A stretch of 64,000 bases of DNA from contig NZ_JAJHIZ010000003.1 of assembly GCF_021538615.1 (NCBI RefSeq), forward strand, positions 1,922,001 to 1,986,000, given 5' to 3'. Numbering within the stretch: position 1 is the stretch's first letter; each line of letters opens with the position of its first letter. Positions 26,537 to 35,181 of this stretch are shown one piece after another. Position numbers and translations under genes: made by a program. The notes under the pieces were generated by a model. It did no database searches and had not been told where the DNA came from. It was given only the letters and a program-made list of their open reading frames with translations. Origin of the DNA: Niabella agricola. Its GTDB lineage: Bacteria; Bacteroidota; Bacteroidia; Chitinophagales; Chitinophagaceae.

Positions 26537-27433
26537 ATGTTTAGAGTAAAAAATTGGCTATGGGTAGGCTTTGTGCTTTTGAGCGGAACCGGCTTTGCCC
26601 AGGATGATGTTAAAACCACTTTACGGAAAGAGCGGGCGCAGATCCTGAATGAAGTAAACGAGATACAACGTACTTATAATAGTACTAAAACGGTTTCCCG
26701 GGAAGCGATGGTACAGCTAACCACATTGAACCGGAAGATTGAAGGCCAGGAACGTTTCGTTGTTAGCATGTCGCGTCAGCCCGGTTTCTTTAACCTCGAA
26801 GAAGTACAGGATAACGACCGTGAGATCAGCCGCATTAAAAAATCCATCGCAACCCTCCGCGATCATTATTACCATCCGGAAGCGAATACGCCTCCGGTAG
26901 CCAAGGCCCCGGCAGAAGAACCCGCTCCGGAACCGGTTCCTCAGCGGCAATACCCGGTGTTGCCGCCCCAGCATCATACCACTTACCCGGCAAGCAATGC
27001 CGCTTTAACCGGTGATTTCGGGCTTTACCGGGGACAAATCCCTTATCCCCTGGATAAAGGGACCATTACTCAGGGCTTTGGCCGGTTTAAAATTGAAGGC
27101 GCCGGCCCGGATATTGTAGGCGACAATCCCGGCTGCACCTTTTCCGCGCCGGTAAGTACCCCCGTTAAAGCTGTTTTCGAAGGCGATGTAATCAGCGTTT
27201 CAAAACTCAGCGGTATGTTTTATGTGGTGATCCGTCATGGAAGATATGTTACGGCCTACAGCAACCTGGCCAGCTCATCGGTTGTAAAAGGTTCAAAAGT
27301 GAAAGCGGGTCAGGTCATCGGATCCGTAGGGCGTGATGAAGAAACCGGCTATGGCAAACTGGACTTTATCCTGATGCTCGACGATAAAAACCTGGACCCC
27401 AAAACCTGGTTCCTTCCCATACCACAGCAATAA
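26537..27433 (+). CDS. EnvC-like LytM (M23) protein with degraded metal site
   Basis: A 298-residue exported protein. A signal peptide (to about residue 21, GTGFAQDD) is followed by a coiled-coil region (about 25-115), a proline-rich linker and a C-terminal LytM domain (about 175-298: VKAVFEGDVISV, FYVVIRHGRYVTAYSNL, VKAGQVIGSVG). The zinc ligands are lost: the usual HxGxD region reads FKIEGAGPD, and the HLHFE motif reads KLDFIL. It is therefore more likely an activator of an amidase than an endopeptidase, as for EnvC. It pairs with the DUF4292 lipoprotein upstream. Confidence 0.85.
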   Translation: MFRVKNWLWVGFVLLSGTGFAQDDVKTTLRKERAQILNEVNEIQRTYNSTKTVSREAMVQLTTLNRKIEGQERFVVSMSRQPGFFNLEEVQDNDREISRIKKSIATLRDHYYHPEANTPPVAKAPAEEPAPEPVPQRQYPVLPPQHHTTYPASNAALTGDFGLYRGQIPYPLDKGTITQGFGRFKIEGAGPDIVGDNPGCTFSAPVSTPVKAVFEGDVISVSKLSGMFYVVIRHGRYVTAYSNLASSSVVKGSKVKAGQVIGSVGRDEETGYGKLDFILMLDDKNLDPKTWFLPIPQQ

Positions 27434-27452
27434 AAATTTCTTTACAGCATAG

Positions 27453-27483
27453 AAAAAGCAGGTCGTTGGACCTGCTTTTTTAT
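27453..27483 (+). terminator. Intrinsic terminator between LytM gene and queA
   Basis: AGCAGGTC (27457-27464) and GACCTGCT (27469-27476) form a hairpin with a GTTG loop. It has A residues on the left and T residues on the right, so it can act in both directions. Confidence 0.85.
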
Positions 27484-27506
27484 TATGGTAAATTCCGAAA
27501 ACAGCG

Positions 27507-28556
27507 TTAAATAATCAGCAACGCATCTCCGTAGCTGAAGAAACGGTATTTATCTTTTATTGCTTTTTTGTACGCTTCAATGGTCAGTTCGTAGCCGGCA
27601 AAGGCGCTGGTCATGATCATCAGGCTTGTCTTCGGCAGGTGAAAATTGGTCACCAGTGCATTAGCAATATTAAAATCATATGGAGGATGAATGAACATAT
27701 TCGTCCAGCCCTCGGAAGGCTTTAACAGCTTCTGCGCTGTGAAAGACGACTCCATTGCCCGCATGGTCGTAGTGCCAATAGAGCAGATGCGGCGGTTGCC
27801 TTCCTTTGCCTTATTTACAATACGACAGGCCGTTTCATCAATATGATAATATTCAGCATCCATTTTATGCTTGCTCAGGTCCTCCACCTCAATTGGGCGG
27901 AAAGTGCCCAACCCGGTATGGAGTGTTACTTCTGCAAAACGAATGCCTTTGATCTCCAGGCGTTTAATCAGTTCACGGCTGAAATGTAACCCTGCAGTGG
28001 GTGCCGCAACGGCGCCCTCATGCTTGGCATAAACAGTCTGGTAGCGCTCCTTATCCTCGTCATCAGGCTTCCGTTTGATGTATTTGGGAAGTGGGGTTTC
28101 GCCCAATGCTTCCAGCTGTGCTTTAAATGCCTCTTCGGATCCTTCCCAAAGGAAGCGGATGGTACGTCCGCGGCTGGTTGTATTATCGATCACCTCAGCA
28201 ACCAACTCCTCATTCTCTCCAAAATACAGTTTATTTCCTACCCGGATCTTTCGGGCCGGATCCACGATCACATCCCATAGACGGTTCTGTTTATTTAGTT
28301 CTCTTAAAAGGAATACTTCAATTTTGGCGCCGGTTTTTTCCTTCCGACCATACATGCGGGCCGGAAACACCTTGGTATTGTTTACTACAAAAACATCCTT
28401 GTCATCAAAATAATCCAGGATATCGCGGAAATTTTTGTTCTCCATTTGTCCGGTTTGGCGGTGCACCACCATCATACGGGCATCTTCTCTTTTCTTGGTG
28501 GGATGTTGCGCAATAAGGTTAAGAGGTAGGTCAAATTGAAATTGTGAAAGCTTCAT
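27507..28556 (-). CDS. queA: S-adenosylmethionine:tRNA ribosyltransferase-isomerase
   Basis: A 349-residue enzyme that transfers the ribosyl part of SAM to 7-aminomethyl-7-deazaguanine in tRNA, forming epoxyqueuosine. Family segments seen are [23 protein letters not shown] at the start, [26 protein letters not shown] and [18 protein letters not shown]. Length is typical. Other queuosine genes are not in the window. Confidence 0.96.
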   Translation of the reverse strand: MKLSQFQFDLPLNLIAQHPTKKREDARMMVVHRQTGQMENKNFRDILDYFDDKDVFVVNNTKVFPARMYGRKEKTGAKIEVFLLRELNKQNRLWDVIVDPARKIRVGNKLYFGENEELVAEVIDNTTSRGRTIRFLWEGSEEAFKAQLEALGETPLPKYIKRKPDDEDKERYQTVYAKHEGAVAAPTAGLHFSRELIKRLEIKGIRFAEVTLHTGLGTFRPIEVEDLSKHKMDAEYYHIDETACRIVNKAKEGNRRICSIGTTTMRAMESSFTAQKLLKPSEGWTNMFIHPPYDFNIANALVTNFHLPKTSLMIMTSAFAGYELTIEAYKKAIKDKYRFFSYGDALLII

Positions 28557-28933
28557 TCTACTGTTTAACGGTTTTAAATATCAATACCCAAAAACAGGCG
28601 AAGCCGGGGGAGAAGTTTTGAACAAACTGGGAACCAGTATGTTTTATCCTTTCGATCCCCGGTCTTACGGCACCGGTTTTCGATTTGTGCGTGCAAAGGT
28701 ACTATATATCCGGGATATTAAAATATTTTTCTGGAAATCCCAAATCGGTCCTTTTTTATTTCAAACAGCCGGTTACACCCGGTTTTTATAAAACCTCCAT
28801 CAAAAATCAGCCCAGTTGCAGCCCCGATACTTGATCTTTGTTAAGTACCGGTTGTTTGGCTGCCGCTCTTTGAGTTTATTCTTCATATTTTACGATATTT
28901 GTTTCCTGCACGTTGTGCTTCCGGAATCGATCT
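28557..28933. promoter_or_regulatory. Divergent intergenic region between queA and zinc-ribbon gene
   Basis: About 380 bases without a gene. For queA, TACCTTTG on the minus strand (28701-28694) fits the -7 consensus. For the rightward genes, TTTG at 28869-28872 and GATATTTG at 28894-28901, 21 bases apart, make a plausible promoter about 30 bases before the start at 28934. I see no riboswitch-like structure. Confidence 0.4.
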
Positions 28934-30253
28934 ATGGCTAAACAAATAAAAGCAATCAAATGCCCCCAATGCGGCAGTGTAAAAGCAACCGAACTAAAAC
29001 CCGATTTTTACCGGTGCAACAGCTGTGGCACTGAATTCTTTCTGGACGATGATGATATCAACATCAATCATCATTACCGGAATACCAATCCCCAACCGGC
29101 TATCAACCCCGAATGGGTAAAAAGAACCGCACTCACCATTATCATTGCCCTTACGGGACTGGTCTTGCTGATGACATTATCCCGGATGTGCAGCCGGCAA
29201 AAGAGCGGTTTTACTGCACAAACCGCTTCCGGCTCAAAGCAGCAGTGGGCCGATGCCGAGGTATTCTATCTTGAAAAACCGGATGGAAAACCGGTTTATG
29301 TAATTGCCGGCCTGAGGGAACGGAACTATAGGGAAAAAGAACATCCCTTGTACATCGGGTTTTATGATGCGCTGACCAAAAAAGAAATCAAGCTTACGGA
29401 GTTGCCGTTAAAAGTTGATCGCTTCGATGGGAAGTTTAAGTATTTCAGCAACGGTACCTTATACTTTATTATTAACAGCAAAAAACTGTTTACTATCGAC
29501 CGGCAGCTGCTCACAGCGGCCGAAGTGCAACCCGACACCTATAAAGACCTGCCGGATCTGCAGCCGGGGTTCGCCAAAATAGAGTATGGATATGACATGG
29601 AAGATGATTTTTTCAAGGTAATGAGCAATGCCGGAAAGGAGCTGTACTATTACCCTATTATCTCCAAAACCTATGAAGGCTATGATGAACATATAAAAGC
29701 AGAACGGGCCGATAATTTAATGCCGCCCAATTCGCCGGTTATTACCCGGTTTGCTTTTTCTTCCCAGAATTCCGATTTTAAGGAAGAAAAAATACAACTG
29801 GTAAAATACCGTCAGCAGATGACTCCGGGCTACCCCATAGACCGGGCCCTCTTTGGCTGGCAAAAAGATTACCAGGTAGGATCGGGTATTTATGTAGGCG
29901 ACATTCCCTATAAAAAAGTATTTATCGGCAGTAGCTGGAAAAAATGGGCCCGTGTACTGGATTTCCAGGACTTCTCTCCCGGGCGCCTGTACTTTAGCCC
30001 GCAGGTACTGGGCTATAATGCCAAGGCCGTACTCATCAGCTTCAAAGCCACACCTGCCGAGGACGAAAAACAATCCCTGCAGGCATTGGACGCTCAAAGC
30101 GGCAAGATCCTTTGGACGGTACAAACCACCGAATCCTATGCCCAGGACAATGCACTGATTCTTAAGGATGGCTACTTTATTAAGCTAGGCAGCAAAGCCG
30201 TGCTATACGGCGCGGATGGCAAACAGGTATCGGAAATGAGTTACCGTGATTAA
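28934..30253 (+). CDS. Zinc-ribbon single-pass membrane protein of unknown function
   Basis: A 439-residue protein. The N-terminus has a zinc ribbon with Cys10, Cys13, Cys28 and Cys31 (CPQCGS, CNSCGTE). An acidic and histidine stretch and one membrane helix (about 62-80, IIIALTGLVLLMTLS) follow. The remaining 340 residues look like a beta-rich, PQQ-propeller-like extracytoplasmic domain (QALDAQSGKILWTVQT). The start at 28934 puts the ribbon at the N-terminus; the frame is open seven codons further upstream. It leads an apparent operon with an SPFH protein, resembling the YdjG-YdjI pairing of Bacillus. Confidence 0.75.
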   Translation: MAKQIKAIKCPQCGSVKATELKPDFYRCNSCGTEFFLDDDDININHHYRNTNPQPAINPEWVKRTALTIIIALTGLVLLMTLSRMCSRQKSGFTAQTASGSKQQWADAEVFYLEKPDGKPVYVIAGLRERNYREKEHPLYIGFYDALTKKEIKLTELPLKVDRFDGKFKYFSNGTLYFIINSKKLFTIDRQLLTAAEVQPDTYKDLPDLQPGFAKIEYGYDMEDDFFKVMSNAGKELYYYPIISKTYEGYDEHIKAERADNLMPPNSPVITRFAFSSQNSDFKEEKIQLVKYRQQMTPGYPIDRALFGWQKDYQVGSGIYVGDIPYKKVFIGSSWKKWARVLDFQDFSPGRLYFSPQVLGYNAKAVLISFKATPAEDEKQSLQALDAQSGKILWTVQTTESYAQDNALILKDGYFIKLGSKAVLYGADGKQVSEMSYRD

Positions 30254-30283
30254 CAGGAACGGTTATCGATAAACCTAAACAAC

Positions 30284-30388
30284 ATGAACACTAAGAAAAT
30301 CGCATCAAATCCATTTAAACTTTGCTGGCGCACCGGCAACATCCGTGATCCGTATCCCGTATTGATGGCAAAAAAAATAACCATATGA
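30284..30388 (+). CDS. Candidate 34-residue ORF overlapping the SPFH start
   Basis: A short open frame, MNTKKIASNPFKLCWRTGNI and on to residue 34, fills the gap between the zinc-ribbon and SPFH genes. Its TGA stop overlaps the SPFH ATG as ATGA, the usual arrangement for translational coupling. The peptide is basic with one Cys and one Trp and has no membrane segment. It may be a leader peptide or simply chance. Confidence 0.35.
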   Translation: MNTKKIASNPFKLCWRTGNIRDPYPVLMAKKITI

Positions 30389-31386
30389 GTCTTTTTAACC
30401 TCTTTAACAATCAACTTTCAAAAGTGATACAGTGGGAAAACCAGTCTCCGCAATTACTCTGGTACCGGTTCCCGTCCAAACAAAATGAAATCAAAAATGC
30501 CAGCAAGCTGATTGTGGCCCCCGGCCAGGGCTGTATCCTGGTATATGAAGGTGCTATCGCCAACGTTATCGACACCGAAGGGATCTACAATCTGAAAACA
30601 GATAATCATCCCTTTATTACCACGCTGTTAAACCTCCGCCAGAATTTTGAAAGCGAACACAAACTGTACATTTACTTTTACCGGAAGGCCCAGGTGGTAA
30701 ACCAGGCCTGGGGCACCGCAATGCCGGTTAAGTATATAGACGCTGTGTACAATATTCCCATTGAAATGGGTGCCAATGGCAATTTTTCCTACGTCATTGC
30801 CAATCCGAAGTTTTTTTATACAGAAATTATCGGAAGCAGAGAAACCTATACCACAGATGAAATGCGCGCGGTAATAGCCGACCGTATTCCACAACTGATT
30901 GCTACGGCCCTTTCCGAACAACGATACGCTTACCAGGAAATAGACGCCCAGCTCCATTATATCGCACAACAGCTGCTGCGCATCCTGAATGAATCCTTTA
31001 CAGAGCTTGGATTACAACTGACCGATTTCCGCATCACCGGTACACAGTTTGACGAAAAAACGCAGGAGCGGATCGGCCGGGTAGCAGATATTACGACTGA
31101 TGTAAAGGCGGCCGGACAGGCAGGGCTGGATTATACTGACCTGGAGAAACTGCGCGCACTACGCGACGCCGCACGCAATGAAGGTGGGTTGGCCGGGGCC
31201 GGTGTACAGTTTGGCGCCGGCATGGAACTTGGTAAAAAATTCAATCAGCAGACCGACGATCTGCTTAATAAAAGCAATAGCGGGGCCGTGGAAAAACTGC
31301 GAAAACTAAAATTGCTTCTCGACGAAAAAATCATTACCCCTGCAGAGTTTGAAGAAAAGAAAAAAGAGTTGCTGGGGCAGCTTTAA
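30385..31386 (+). CDS. SPFH-domain protein with C-terminal SHOCT motif (YdjI-like)
   Basis: A 333-residue protein. The N-terminal SPFH/band-7 type domain covers about 25-240 (SKLIVAPGQGCILVYEGAIAN; the segment FRITGTQFDEKTQERIGRV). The C-terminus holds a SHOCT-like helical hairpin (EKLRKLKLLLDEKIITPAEFEEKKKELL), a short oligomerisation motif. This matches the YdjI/virion-core-like SPFH group that in Bacillus is linked to PspA-type envelope stress and a zinc-ribbon partner. Here it follows a zinc-ribbon membrane protein and precedes a small membrane protein. A role in membrane scaffolding is inferred. Confidence 0.85.
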   Translation: MSLFNLFNNQLSKVIQWENQSPQLLWYRFPSKQNEIKNASKLIVAPGQGCILVYEGAIANVIDTEGIYNLKTDNHPFITTLLNLRQNFESEHKLYIYFYRKAQVVNQAWGTAMPVKYIDAVYNIPIEMGANGNFSYVIANPKFFYTEIIGSRETYTTDEMRAVIADRIPQLIATALSEQRYAYQEIDAQLHYIAQQLLRILNESFTELGLQLTDFRITGTQFDEKTQERIGRVADITTDVKAAGQAGLDYTDLEKLRALRDAARNEGGLAGAGVQFGAGMELGKKFNQQTDDLLNKSNSGAVEKLRKLKLLLDEKIITPAEFEEKKKELLGQL

Positions 31387-31413
31387 TTTATTGTATCCGC
31401 TCAATAAAGCATT

Positions 31414-31656
31414 ATGAAGTACATTACCGGTATTCTTGCAACAGCTTTTATATTATGCATTACAGCCTATTTAACCCTAAGCGTTTGGGGTATCAACCCG
31501 GTTGACCCCGCTCATCTGCGCAAAGCATTGATCACCCTGGGCATCCTGGTTGTTGCCGCTTTTTTATTGGTGCTGCTGGTACCATTCTTTTTCAAAAACC
31601 ATTCAAAAGGATACCAGGAAAACGGAAACGGCGTGGCCCGTCCCCGGCGTTCCTGA
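31414..31656 (+). CDS. Small two-helix membrane protein
   Basis: An 80-residue protein with two hydrophobic helices (about 4-25 and 40-60) and a basic C-terminal tail ending RPRRS. No family recognised. It follows the SPFH gene by 27 bases on the same strand and is likely part of that operon, perhaps its membrane anchor or partner. Its end is convergent with the ABC gene, with only 13 bases between them. Confidence 0.65.
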   Translation: MKYITGILATAFILCITAYLTLSVWGINPVDPAHLRKALITLGILVVAAFLLVLLVPFFFKNHSKGYQENGNGVARPRRS

Positions 31657-31669
31657 AAACAGCAGGCAG

Positions 31670-33397
31670 TTACCCCGAAAGACGGTCCTGAATTCCTCTG
31701 GGAATAGAATCGATCAGTTTTTTTGTATAAGCGCTTTGTGGATTTTCATATATGGCTTCTGCAGGCCCGCTCTCTTCGATCCGGCCTTTGTTCATCACAA
31801 TGATCCGGTCGCTGAAATAGCGCACCACCGAAAGATCATGACTGATAAAGACAATTGTAAAACCAAATTCTTTTTTCAGGTCGTTCAGCAGGTTCAATAC
31901 CTGGGCCTGTACGCTTACATCCAGGGCTGAAACCGATTCATCGCAAATGATAAATGAGGGACGCAGCGCCAGCGCCCGGGCAATCACAATGCGTTGCCGT
32001 TGCCCTCCGCTAAACTCATGTGGATACCGGTGGTAGTGCTCCGGAAGCAATCCGACTTTCTGCAACAATAGTTCCACGGTTCTTTTTCTGGCCGCGGCAT
32101 CCGGCTCTATATGGTGTACCTTCAGTGGTTCTTCTATCGCCAGCCCGATCTTCTTCCTCGGGTTTAATGACGAATAAGGATCCTGGAAAATAATCTGCAA
32201 TTGCTTCCGCAACCCGCGCAGTTCGGCTTTTCCAAAAAGCATCATATCTTTTCCCCGGTAATTGATTTTGCCGGAAGTGGGAGGCACCAATTGCAACAGC
32301 GTGCGGCCCAATGTTGTTTTTCCGCAGCCACTCTCTCCTACCAGGCCTAATGTTTCATTCTCAAAAATCTCAAAGCTTACCTCGTTTACTGCTTTTGTAT
32401 AGCTCAACGGCTTTCCAAGCCAGTTACGTTCGCGGGGAAACCAAACAGAAAGCCGCTCTACTTTTATCAGACAATTTGCGGGAAAGGCGTTCTCCGTTTG
32501 TTTTGCGGGAGAAGGGCCTGCCGGTGCGGCCGCATCTTTTGCCGCAGGACCCACAAAATCGCTGACCACCGGAAGCCGGGTACCTCTTTTATGATTCACA
32601 GGTCTGCAGGCCAGCAAGGCCTTCGTATACGGGTGCTTCGGATTGCGAAATAATGCTTCCACTGATCCCTCTTCCATGATCTCTCCTTTGTATAATACAA
32701 CAGCCCGGTCGGCTATTTCCGCTACCACGCCAAGATCATGTGTAATAAAAATAACGCCCATACCGGTTTCCCGCTGTAACTCTTTGATCAGCTGCAACAC
32801 CGTTTTCTGTACCGTTACATCCAGGGCCGTAGTAGGCTCATCGCAAATCAGCAGCCGGGGCTTACAACACATCGCCATGGCGATCATCACCCGTTGTTTT
32901 TGCCCTCCACTAAGCTGATGCGGGTACCGGTTATAAATAGCCGCCGGCTCCGGTAGCTGTACCCGCTCAAACCATTGTATCGCCCGAACCCTGGCCTCCT
33001 CCCTTGTTACCCGGGTATGGATCCGGATAGCTTCAGCTACCTGATTGCCGCAGGTATAAACAGGGTTCAGGGAGGTCATCGGCTCCTGGAAGATCATAGA
33101 AATGGCATTTCCCCTGATCGCCTGCAGGGCCTCCCGGCTTTGCTGCAACAGGTCAATGCTATGGCCATCTTCTGTATAATACAGGATGGCGCCCCCCGCA
33201 TATTTGACCGGTGGTGATGGAATGAGCTGCAGCACCGATAAAGACGTTACCGATTTACCAGACCCCGATTCGCCCACCAGCGCCACGATCTCATTTGAAT
33301 GTACCGTCACTGAAATCTTTTTCAGCGCATGATTCACTACATCACCGGAAACAAAATCAACCCTCAGATCCCGGATGTCCAACAAAGGCTCCTGCAT
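31670..33397 (-). CDS. Peptide-type ABC transporter ATPase with two fused NBDs
   Basis: A 575-residue protein with two complete nucleotide-binding domains. The first (about 5-260) has Walker A GESGSGKS, signature LSGGQKQRV and Walker B LLICDEPTTALD. The second (about 310-560) has GESGCGKTT, FSGGQRQRI and FIICDESVSALD. Each is followed by the oligopeptide-type C-terminal segment (HPYTKALL and SAYTKKLID). This is the YejF/DppD-DppF fusion layout that powers peptide or nickel import. No permease or binding protein is nearby. Its ATG overlaps the stop of the upstream lipoprotein gene by one base (TAATG). Confidence 0.93.
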   Translation of the reverse strand: MQEPLLDIRDLRVDFVSGDVVNHALKKISVTVHSNEIVALVGESGSGKSVTSLSVLQLIPSPPVKYAGGAILYYTEDGHSIDLLQQSREALQAIRGNAISMIFQEPMTSLNPVYTCGNQVAEAIRIHTRVTREEARVRAIQWFERVQLPEPAAIYNRYPHQLSGGQKQRVMIAMAMCCKPRLLICDEPTTALDVTVQKTVLQLIKELQRETGMGVIFITHDLGVVAEIADRAVVLYKGEIMEEGSVEALFRNPKHPYTKALLACRPVNHKRGTRLPVVSDFVGPAAKDAAAPAGPSPAKQTENAFPANCLIKVERLSVWFPRERNWLGKPLSYTKAVNEVSFEIFENETLGLVGESGCGKTTLGRTLLQLVPPTSGKINYRGKDMMLFGKAELRGLRKQLQIIFQDPYSSLNPRKKIGLAIEEPLKVHHIEPDAAARKRTVELLLQKVGLLPEHYHRYPHEFSGGQRQRIVIARALALRPSFIICDESVSALDVSVQAQVLNLLNDLKKEFGFTIVFISHDLSVVRYFSDRIIVMNKGRIEESGPAEAIYENPQSAYTKKLIDSIPRGIQDRLSG

Positions 33398-33783
33398 TAC
33401 TGGATTACTTTAATATTGAGCTTCTTTTCGGGGGTAGGATAAAAAGCCATACACACGGCACACTTGGAGTCCTTTTCTGCAGGAATAATCTCAAAATAAA
33501 ACGTATCCCCTTCTTTTATATTCGAAGGAAAATTACAGGGATTGCTGATGCCGAAAGCTTTCCAGTATGTTTTGTTGGTTTGTGGATTGGTCCAGGTAGC
33601 CTCCACCAGCGACGGGTCTACTCTTCCTTCAATTACGGAAAAAGTATAGTTGGAACACATACCCGCCACTTCAAACCGCGCTTTCAGTTTGGCACTTCCG
33701 CCTTTGGAGGCTTTGGAAGAACAAGCAGTAAATGCCTGAAACAGTACCACCAGAACAATCAATCCAGATAAACTTTTTTTCAT
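33397..33783 (-). CDS. Cysteine-motif lipoprotein, paralogue of 21250-21723
   Basis: A 128-residue lipoprotein (lipobox FTAC at about 18-21). The mature region shares the pattern GMCSNYT, DPSLVEATWTNP, AFGISNPC, EGDTFYFE, CAVC and KKLNIKV with the protein at 21250-21723, including four aligned cysteines. Function unknown. The gene overlaps the ABC ATPase start by one base and so is translationally coupled to it, hinting at a link with envelope transport. Confidence 0.75.
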   Translation of the reverse strand: MKKSLSGLIVLVVLFQAFTACSSKASKGGSAKLKARFEVAGMCSNYTFSVIEGRVDPSLVEATWTNPQTNKTYWKAFGISNPCNFPSNIKEGDTFYFEIIPAEKDSKCAVCMAFYPTPEKKLNIKVIQ

Positions 33784-33798
33784 ATACTTTTTTTTAGA

Positions 33799-34569
33799 TT
33801 AGAACCGCAGATGCCGTACCGTTTGACCGTTATTGATCAGCTGCTTTAATGAATCAATACCGATCCGGAGATGATTTTCCACATACTTTGCTGTTACTTT
33901 TTTATCGCTTTCCGCGGTCTTTACACCGTCGGGGATCATGGGTTGATCACTCACCAGCAAAAGAGCACCGGTGGGAATCTTATTATAAAAACCAACCGTA
34001 AAAATCGTGGCCGTTTCCATATCCACGGCATAAGCACGGATGCGCTGCAAATAAGTTTTAAACTCCTCATCGTGCTCCCAAACGCGGCGGTTCGTTGTGT
34101 AAACAGTACCTGTCCAGTAATCGGTTTTAGCCTCGCGGATGGTGGTACTTACAGCTTTCTGCAACGCAAACGCCGGCAGGGCCGGAACTTCGTGGGGGAA
34201 ATAATCATCAGAAGTGCCCTCGCCCCGGATGGCGGCGATCGGCAAAATCAGATCTCCTACCTTATTCCGTTTTTTCAGACCGCCACATTTGCCCAGGAAT
34301 AAAACGGCCTTGGGAGCAATGGCGGTCAGCAGATCCATAACGGTAGCTGCTGTAGGACTTCCCATACCAAAATTAATGATGGTAATATCTCCGGCTGTTG
34401 CACATTGCATGGGCTTATCGAGCCCTACCACCTCTACGTTGTTCCATTCCGCGAAAAACTTTACATAGTTGCCAAAATTGGTCAGCAAAATATATTCCCC
34501 AAAATTTTTCAGACTTTCTCCCGTGTACCGGGGCAGCCAGTTTTTTACGATCTCTGTTTTTGTTTTCAT
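33799..34569 (-). CDS. amn: AMP nucleosidase
   Basis: A 256-residue nucleoside phosphorylase-fold enzyme. The segments INFGMGSPTAATVMDLL, FLGKCGGL, GEGTSDDYFP and the late AVDMETATIFTVGF with the purine-contact Glu are characteristic. In this family AMP is split to adenine and ribose 5-phosphate. The start is set at MKTKTEIVKNW (34569); the open frame extends 38 codons upstream but that part lacks family features. Length matches the short Bacteroidota form. Confidence 0.9.
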   Translation of the reverse strand: MKTKTEIVKNWLPRYTGESLKNFGEYILLTNFGNYVKFFAEWNNVEVVGLDKPMQCATAGDITIINFGMGSPTAATVMDLLTAIAPKAVLFLGKCGGLKKRNKVGDLILPIAAIRGEGTSDDYFPHEVPALPAFALQKAVSTTIREAKTDYWTGTVYTTNRRVWEHDEEFKTYLQRIRAYAVDMETATIFTVGFYNKIPTGALLLVSDQPMIPDGVKTAESDKKVTAKYVENHLRIGIDSLKQLINNGQTVRHLRF

Positions 34570-34720
34570 CCAATTTCTTTTAATTGAAGATGCATTTTTG
34601 TGATTTCTGCCTTTATTGCGGCCCGGTAGTATACGTTTCAGGGCGAGACACAGACAGCCCATAACCCCCGCTTCCTGCAACATTATTCCAAATTTTCATT
34701 CGCATAGCTAATTTAACCAT

Positions 34721-34728
34721 TATTTTTG
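34721..34728 (+). promoter_or_regulatory. Promoter -7 element directly before the HsdR-N gene
   Basis: TATTTTTG fits TAnnTTTG and ends six bases before the ATG at 34735, so a leaderless transcript is likely. Confidence 0.45.
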
Positions 34729-34734
34729 GATCAA

Positions 34735-35181
34735 ATGATACGCATTCAATATCCGGAACCCGAGTTCAGGATCGAAACCCGCAATGGTCAGCCGCATATT
34801 TTTGATGCATTGCGGAGGAAATGGCTGGTGCTCCAGGATGAAGAATGGATCCGCCAGAACTTTATACACTATCTTTTACGCAATATGCGTTACCCCAAAA
34901 CACTGATCGCATTGGAAAAAGAGATCCGGCTGGGGGAATTAAAAAAACGGTTCGACATTCTTGTATACGATCCGGAGCACCGGCCCTGGATGCTGATTGA
35001 GTGTAAAGCCGAACAGGTGCTGTTAAACGATGCCGTACTGAACCAGGTATTGCGGTATCATATCGCATTACCCGCGCAATACCTGGTCATTACCAACGGC
35101 AACCTCACTTATGGCTGGGAAAAAACATCCGGCGGCTTAACGCCCATCGATGCGCTACCGGAATTTCTCGCTCACCACTAA
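34735..35181 (+). CDS. Stand-alone HsdR N-terminal-type PD-(D/E)XK protein
   Basis: A 148-residue protein equivalent to the N-terminal nuclease-fold domain of type I restriction subunit HsdR. The putative active site is LGELKKRFDILVYD (Asp) and MLIECKAE (ExK), preceded by EKEIRL (Glu). No helicase, HsdM or HsdS is present, so this is not a restriction system; such lone domains are common in Bacteroidota near housekeeping genes. ATG at 34735 is preferred to the TTG at 34726 because of the promoter position. Its 3' end overlaps the convergent hbd gene by 27 bases. Confidence 0.82.
   Translation: MIRIQYPEPEFRIETRNGQPHIFDALRRKWLVLQDEEWIRQNFIHYLLRNMRYPKTLIALEKEIRLGELKKRFDILVYDPEHRPWMLIECKAEQVLLNDAVLNQVLRYHIALPAQYLVITNGNLTYGWEKTSGGLTPIDALPEFLAHH

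Noticed and set aside
34735..35181. Type I restriction system
   Set aside because: Only the nuclease-fold N-terminal domain is present; there is no helicase, HsdM or HsdS gene nearby.
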